Shown here: positions 7,801-9,357 of the stretch, piece by piece
Layout: every line of letters starts with the position of its first letter
Position numbering within the stretch: position 1 is the first letter of the stretch
DNA from: Planctomycetaceae bacterium
GTDB taxonomy: Bacteria; Planctomycetota; Planctomycetia; Pirellulales; Thermoguttaceae
Length of the DNA: 9,357 nucleotides
NCBI GenBank assembly: GCA_031283515.1
Contig: JAITBS010000103.1
Span: forward strand, 1 to 9,357
Reading direction: 5' to 3'
Program-made: the position numbers and the translations under genes
The notes under the pieces: generated by a model
The model's input: the letters and a program-made list of their open reading frames with translations, nothing else
Databases searched by the model: none
What the model was told of the DNA's origin: nothing

Positions 7801-8579
7801 GTAATGATTTTAACATCTTCGACATGTTCTTTCGGTAAAGTGTACAAAAAGACATCGCGGTTAATACCGGGAAGCCGCCAGTAACTTTGACATTCGAGCC
7901 AGGAACTGTCAGACCATCGGAACACTTCAACGGCAATTTTATTTTTTCCGGGTCGGACGTATTTTGTAACGTCAAATTCGACTGCGGTTTTACTGTCTTT
8001 TCCCATTCCGGCACGTTCACCGTTGAGCCAGACATAAAACATGGATTCAACACCGGCAAAATGTAAAATCACCGTTTGTCCTTGATAAGACTCCGGCAAA
8101 TCGAAATCGCGGCGATACATTCCGACGGGATTCCGGTCATCGGGAATTGTCGGCGGTGTCCAGGGTTTTGACCAAAGATAGGGCGAACTAACATACATCG
8201 GATAATCGTCCACAACACCGCCGAGATTTTTCGGTGCATGCTTTTCGAGCCGCCCGATGAATCGCGGCAATTGCCAACTGGACGGAACCGGCATATTGAA
8301 CCAGGCGGAATCATCATAATCCTGTTGGGCAAAACCGGAAATCCGTTCCGCAACACGTTGAACGAGCCGGAATTTCCAATCGCCCCGAAGTGACAGACAC
8401 TCTTTTTCGTTACCGTTATAAAAAGGAACAACGGCACTGGAACGCATCGGTAATGTATTAATACCGAGCAATTTGGGATTTTCCCAATCATTGGGTACTG
8501 TTTCCGGTTTTACTTCTGTTACAAGAACGGAGAAAACCAAAATGAAGAGACAAAAAAATGTTACAAATGAATGTTTCAT
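4899..8579 (-). CDS. lacZ: exported LacZ-type beta-galactosidase (GH2) with inserted LamG domain
   Basis: The enzyme hydrolyses terminal beta-galactosides by a retaining mechanism. The 1226 residues begin with a signal peptide (about 1-24), so it acts in the periplasm or outside. Domains in order: sugar-binding jelly roll (about 40-250), immunoglobulin-like domain (about 255-350), TIM barrel from GVNRHEHDP (366) with acid/base Glu475 in SLGNEAGNG and nucleophile Glu538 in IQCEYAHAMGNS. Glu429 and His431 (EANIETHG) plus Glu475 fit the LacZ metal site. A LamG-like domain (about 586-765) then interrupts the barrel, which resumes at FGGDFG (795-800) and LIGSDRIPHPTLTEVKKEYQ. DUF4981-like and beta-gal small-chain domains follow (LDFWRAPTDNDRGNGF at 974-989). 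The insertion explains the length over E. coli LacZ (about 1020). The start lies 5 bases after the lipoprotein stop, in the same operon. Activity on other galactosides or related sugars is possible. Confidence 0.95.
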   Translation of the reverse strand: MKHSFVTFFCLFILVFSVLVTEVKPETVPNDWENPKLLGINTLPMRSSAVVPFYNGNEKECLSLRGDWKFRLVQRVAERISGFAQQDYDDSAWFNMPVPSSWQLPRFIGRLEKHAPKNLGGVVDDYPMYVSSPYLWSKPWTPPTIPDDRNPVGMYRRDFDLPESYQGQTVILHFAGVESMFYVWLNGERAGMGKDSKTAVEFDVTKYVRPGKNKIAVEVFRWSDSSWLECQSYWRLPGINRDVFLYTLPKEHVEDVKIITTFDKKYTNGNLFLTVKKTSGAVVELQFDGFEKPPVQKENLSSTESELLEFVYETEKPKQWSAEDPNLYYLKIRCGTQNVTVPFGFRTSEIKNGQLLVNGKPILIKGVNRHEHDPVMGHDIATELMIQDIEMMKRSNINTVRTSHYPDDPRWYYLCDRYGLYLVDEANIETHGMGYGNESLAKNRLFTEAHLDRTKRMFERDKNHPSVIIWSLGNEAGNGINFVTTYRWLKENDPTRPVQYERAEEAANTDIYCPMYSKVWDMIRYAETNPIRPLIQCEYAHAMGNSNGGFFKYWDAIRKYPALQGGIIWDWIDQGLETDVPPMYFVENRTAQKYSLTVNGIIETKNNRKGLVGHAVVPSAASELNLSGNDPLTLEAIVFPTGTNGNGPYITKGDSQYCLKMKGNLLVFFLYSDTWHSIEVPIPDGWLNAWHQIAGTYDGKTMRFYVDGKEIGTKSCEKYQKTGIPVGIGYNAQHPQRRPDAVIAEARIYGNALSPEELKESQEKQGLSNKNLLLNVIMDSIKEIPVTENKTFMAFGGDFGPPGVPSEQNFCLNGLIGSDRIPHPTLTEVKKEYQNIWVKKDGDQYAVYNENFFVSLQNIKGIWEIIADGIPIQSGTITGLENIVPRETKTVDIAIKPFQPQPNTEYFINFYFRLKDKTLWADQEELVAWEQFPLPQFYVSRKTVKHNNTETVIDSAVDSLAEERLNTIHKTIQLDFWRAPTDNDRGNGFRSRHGIWRNTLLKFPDGVEAELVWQPFSNRIGAAVVAKLQKPETLIDPPRFGTNFILPSEFNQVEYYGRGPNENYWDRKEGSKVGRYKTTVEAMYIDYSEPGENGYRTDVRWAAFRNTKGYGVLFYTIPNDDEIKLRGQTKGCLDPGTIAFGATHYSKIELETCDHPYKMKASKDIFVNIDYAQMGVGGDDSWGAQVHDEFRLKGTNYVLKYYIVPLLPNSDPVNIISQPINANVFQ
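6300..6824 (-). other. LamG/concanavalin A-like domain insertion in the GH2 barrel
   Basis: Residues about 586-760 of the beta-galactosidase have the Laminin_G_3 pattern: an early GLVGHAV stretch, a LTLEAIVFPTG strand, WHQIAGTYDGKTMRFYVDGKEIG (the strong family signature, 690-712), and the closing AEARIYGNALSPEEL (743-757). The flanks WDWIDQGL (569-576) and FGGDFG (795-800) are contiguous apart from a short loop in ordinary LacZ enzymes, so the domain is inserted, not appended. The boundaries are estimated to within about 10 residues. A carbohydrate-binding or substrate-positioning role is inferred from the fold, not shown. Confidence 0.85.
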
Positions 8580-8584
8580 AGGAT

Positions 8585-9097
8585 TTAATATTGTGAAAGG
8601 TCAATGGTTAATACCGTACTTTTTTTCTCAACGGTCAATTCGATAGGGCTTGACGTTCTCGATTCAAGTAACGGCGGAATAATACGGTTATTTTCTATAA
8701 ATTCACTGCGTTTTTTTTCACGTTCCTTACGTTCATTTTCGGGAAGCGTGAGTTCTTCTTCACCGCCTTGTAATTCCGGCGGAAATGTTACCATTTTAAA
8801 AAGAGTAACACGATAATTTCCTGCAACAACTCCTTTACCGGTGTACGAACCAATATTTGTTGTAATTTTGGCAACACCGGCAGAGTTTGTCAAGGCACTA
8901 CAACCTCGCGGTGTTTGTATTTCCTTATTAACTAAGGAAACAAGAACACCTTCCAAAGGTGTTCCTTTATCGGTTACGGTAATTGTTGCCGGATACAATG
9001 TTCCTAATTCCGGCGGTGCTTTCGAACAACCGATTATCGGAAACAATAACAATAACAATAACGATAACAACATCAATAAATGTCTAAATTTTCTCAT
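8585..9097 (-). CDS. lipoprotein with carboxypeptidase-regulatory-like domain
   Basis: The 170-residue protein has a lipoprotein signal: basic MRKFRH, a Leu-rich core, and the lipobox PIIGC with the lipidated Cys24. Residues about 36-100 form a beta-sandwich of the carboxypeptidase-regulatory-like or transthyretin-like type (ATITVTDKGTPLEGVLVSL, LTNSAGVAKITT, GNYRVTLFK). A charged helical insert (115-140, ERKEREKKRSEF) and a final strand (LTVEKKSTVLTIDL) follow. Such small lipoproteins commonly stand beside DUF1559 genes in Planctomycetes; their role is unknown, and an adhesive or surface-structural function is inferred. It is exported to a membrane and anchored by its N-terminus. It lies 89 bases after the DUF1559 gene and 5 bases before lacZ, so co-transcription with lacZ is very likely. 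An in-frame ATG at codon 9 would remove the basic N-region, so the upstream start is preferred. Confidence 0.88.
   Translation of the reverse strand: MRKFRHLLMLLSLLLLLLFPIIGCSKAPPELGTLYPATITVTDKGTPLEGVLVSLVNKEIQTPRGCSALTNSAGVAKITTNIGSYTGKGVVAGNYRVTLFKMVTFPPELQGGEEELTLPENERKEREKKRSEFIENNRIIPPLLESRTSSPIELTVEKKSTVLTIDLSQY
9042..9071 (-). repeat. hexanucleotide repeat inside the lipoprotein signal peptide
   Basis: Five tandem units of AACAAT (plus strand), the first three perfect and the last two each with one change, encode the run of alternating TTA/TTG leucines in the hydrophobic core of the lipoprotein signal peptide. Gain or loss of one unit would add or remove two leucines without a frameshift. 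Confidence 0.7.
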
Positions 9098-9123
9098 TGA
9101 AATAGTTGTAAAATTGTTGTTAC

Positions 9124-9172
9124 TATATTTTAACCGTTTTGGCGTAAAACATACGGAAACGGTTAAAATATA
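9124..9172. promoter_or_regulatory. perfect 16-bp inverted repeat between pilin-like and lipoprotein genes
   Basis: TATATTTTAACCGTTT (9124-9139) is the exact reverse complement of 9157-9172, with a 17-base loop. It begins 14 bases after the DUF1559 stop and ends 26 bases before the lipoprotein start, so on the transcript it can form a 16-bp stem. No U-run follows the stem on the minus strand, so a classical intrinsic terminator is unlikely. An attenuating or mRNA-protecting hairpin, or a dimeric protein-binding operator, fit better. Confidence 0.6.
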
Positions 9173-9186
9173 AATTGAAACGATTG

Positions 9187-9357
9187 TTAAAACGATGCGG
9201 ATTCTCCGCCGTTACGGGAACCATAAGCTCCCCAAATACCGAACGGCGATTCACCGTTGACATCGCCTCGCGGAGTAACCGCAGGAAAACGAACTCCTGT
9301 ACCGGAATTAATCGTTTCAGAAACAAATCGTCCCGTTCCGTCCATCAACACAACATT
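9187..9357 (-). CDS. DUF1559 (H-X9-DG) pseudopilin-like protein, C-terminal end
   Basis: The frame is open at the right edge of the window and ends in TAA at 9187-9189; 56 residues are present. They show the C-terminal DUF1559 pattern: NVVLMDGTGRFVSETINSG, where DG belongs to the H-X9-DG motif (the His lies off the window), then SPFGIWGAYGSRNGGES near the end, which closely follows the family's usual SP-G-WGA-G-R-GGE ending. Complete members start with a prepilin-type N-methylation segment and are processed by the type II secretion/pilin pathway, acting at the cell surface. The N-terminal part is missing only because the window stops. It is upstream of the lipoprotein and lacZ on the same strand and may head their operon. 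Confidence 0.88.
   Translation of the reverse strand, partial: NVVLMDGTGRFVSETINSGTGVRFPAVTPRGDVNGESPFGIWGAYGSRNGGESASF

Noticed and set aside
8841..9173. 110-codon plus-strand frame with a poly-Asn run opposite the lipoprotein gene
   Set aside because: The Asn run is the antisense reading of the leucine repeat in the signal peptide; the lipobox supports the minus-strand gene.
9123..9326. 67-codon minus-strand frame at the right edge
   Set aside because: It overlaps the DUF1559 C-terminal coding sequence in another frame and runs through the inverted repeat; the DUF1559 frame has family motifs.

Overview
The window most likely comes from a member of the Planctomycetota with a moderate, A+T-leaning base composition. 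The best evidence is at the right edge: the last 56 residues of a DUF1559 (H-X9-DG type) major pseudopilin-like protein, a family hugely expanded in that phylum. It is followed by a small lipoprotein with a carboxypeptidase-regulatory-like fold and an exported GH2 enzyme, also a common planctomycete arrangement. Shine-Dalgarno sequences are absent or weak at every gene start I checked. I cannot resolve the lineage further.

Layout, left to right. Positions 1-809 hold no convincing gene. They contain a doubtful 50-codon reading frame (minus strand) and a 150-bp imperfect palindrome (531-680) with 22-bp terminal inverted repeats and internal decamer repeats, which looks like a small non-coding mobile element. 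At 810-1658 (+) is a secreted proline-rich protein of unknown function ending in a textbook leucine/isoleucine heptad coiled coil. It converges, across a small inverted repeat, on a four-gene minus-strand operon (4499 down to 1682): a beta-ketoacyl-ACP synthase, a 133-residue protein of unknown family, an acyl carrier protein, and type III pantothenate kinase (coaX). Two of the three junctions are 4-base ATGA overlaps. The operon joins a condensing enzyme, its carrier protein and the first enzyme of CoA synthesis, CoA being the donor of the carrier's phosphopantetheine arm.

The 399-bp gap at 4500-4898 carries a second palindromic repeat, both arms made of variants of one heptamer. The minus-strand block at 9357-4899 runs DUF1559 protein (C-terminal end only), a perfect 16-bp inverted repeat, the lipoprotein, and, 5 bases later, a 1226-residue LacZ-type beta-galactosidase. 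This enzyme has an export signal and an inserted LamG (concanavalin A-like) domain that interrupts its catalytic barrel between the nucleophile region and the end of the barrel. The block looks like a surface or periplasmic glycan-handling unit.

No RNA gene, CRISPR array, complete insertion sequence or defence system was seen. The most unusual items are the domain-split beta-galactosidase, the KS/unknown/ACP/CoaX operon with an atypical KS gating loop, the recurring TCCTATG start context, and three unrelated palindromic repeats between the genes.
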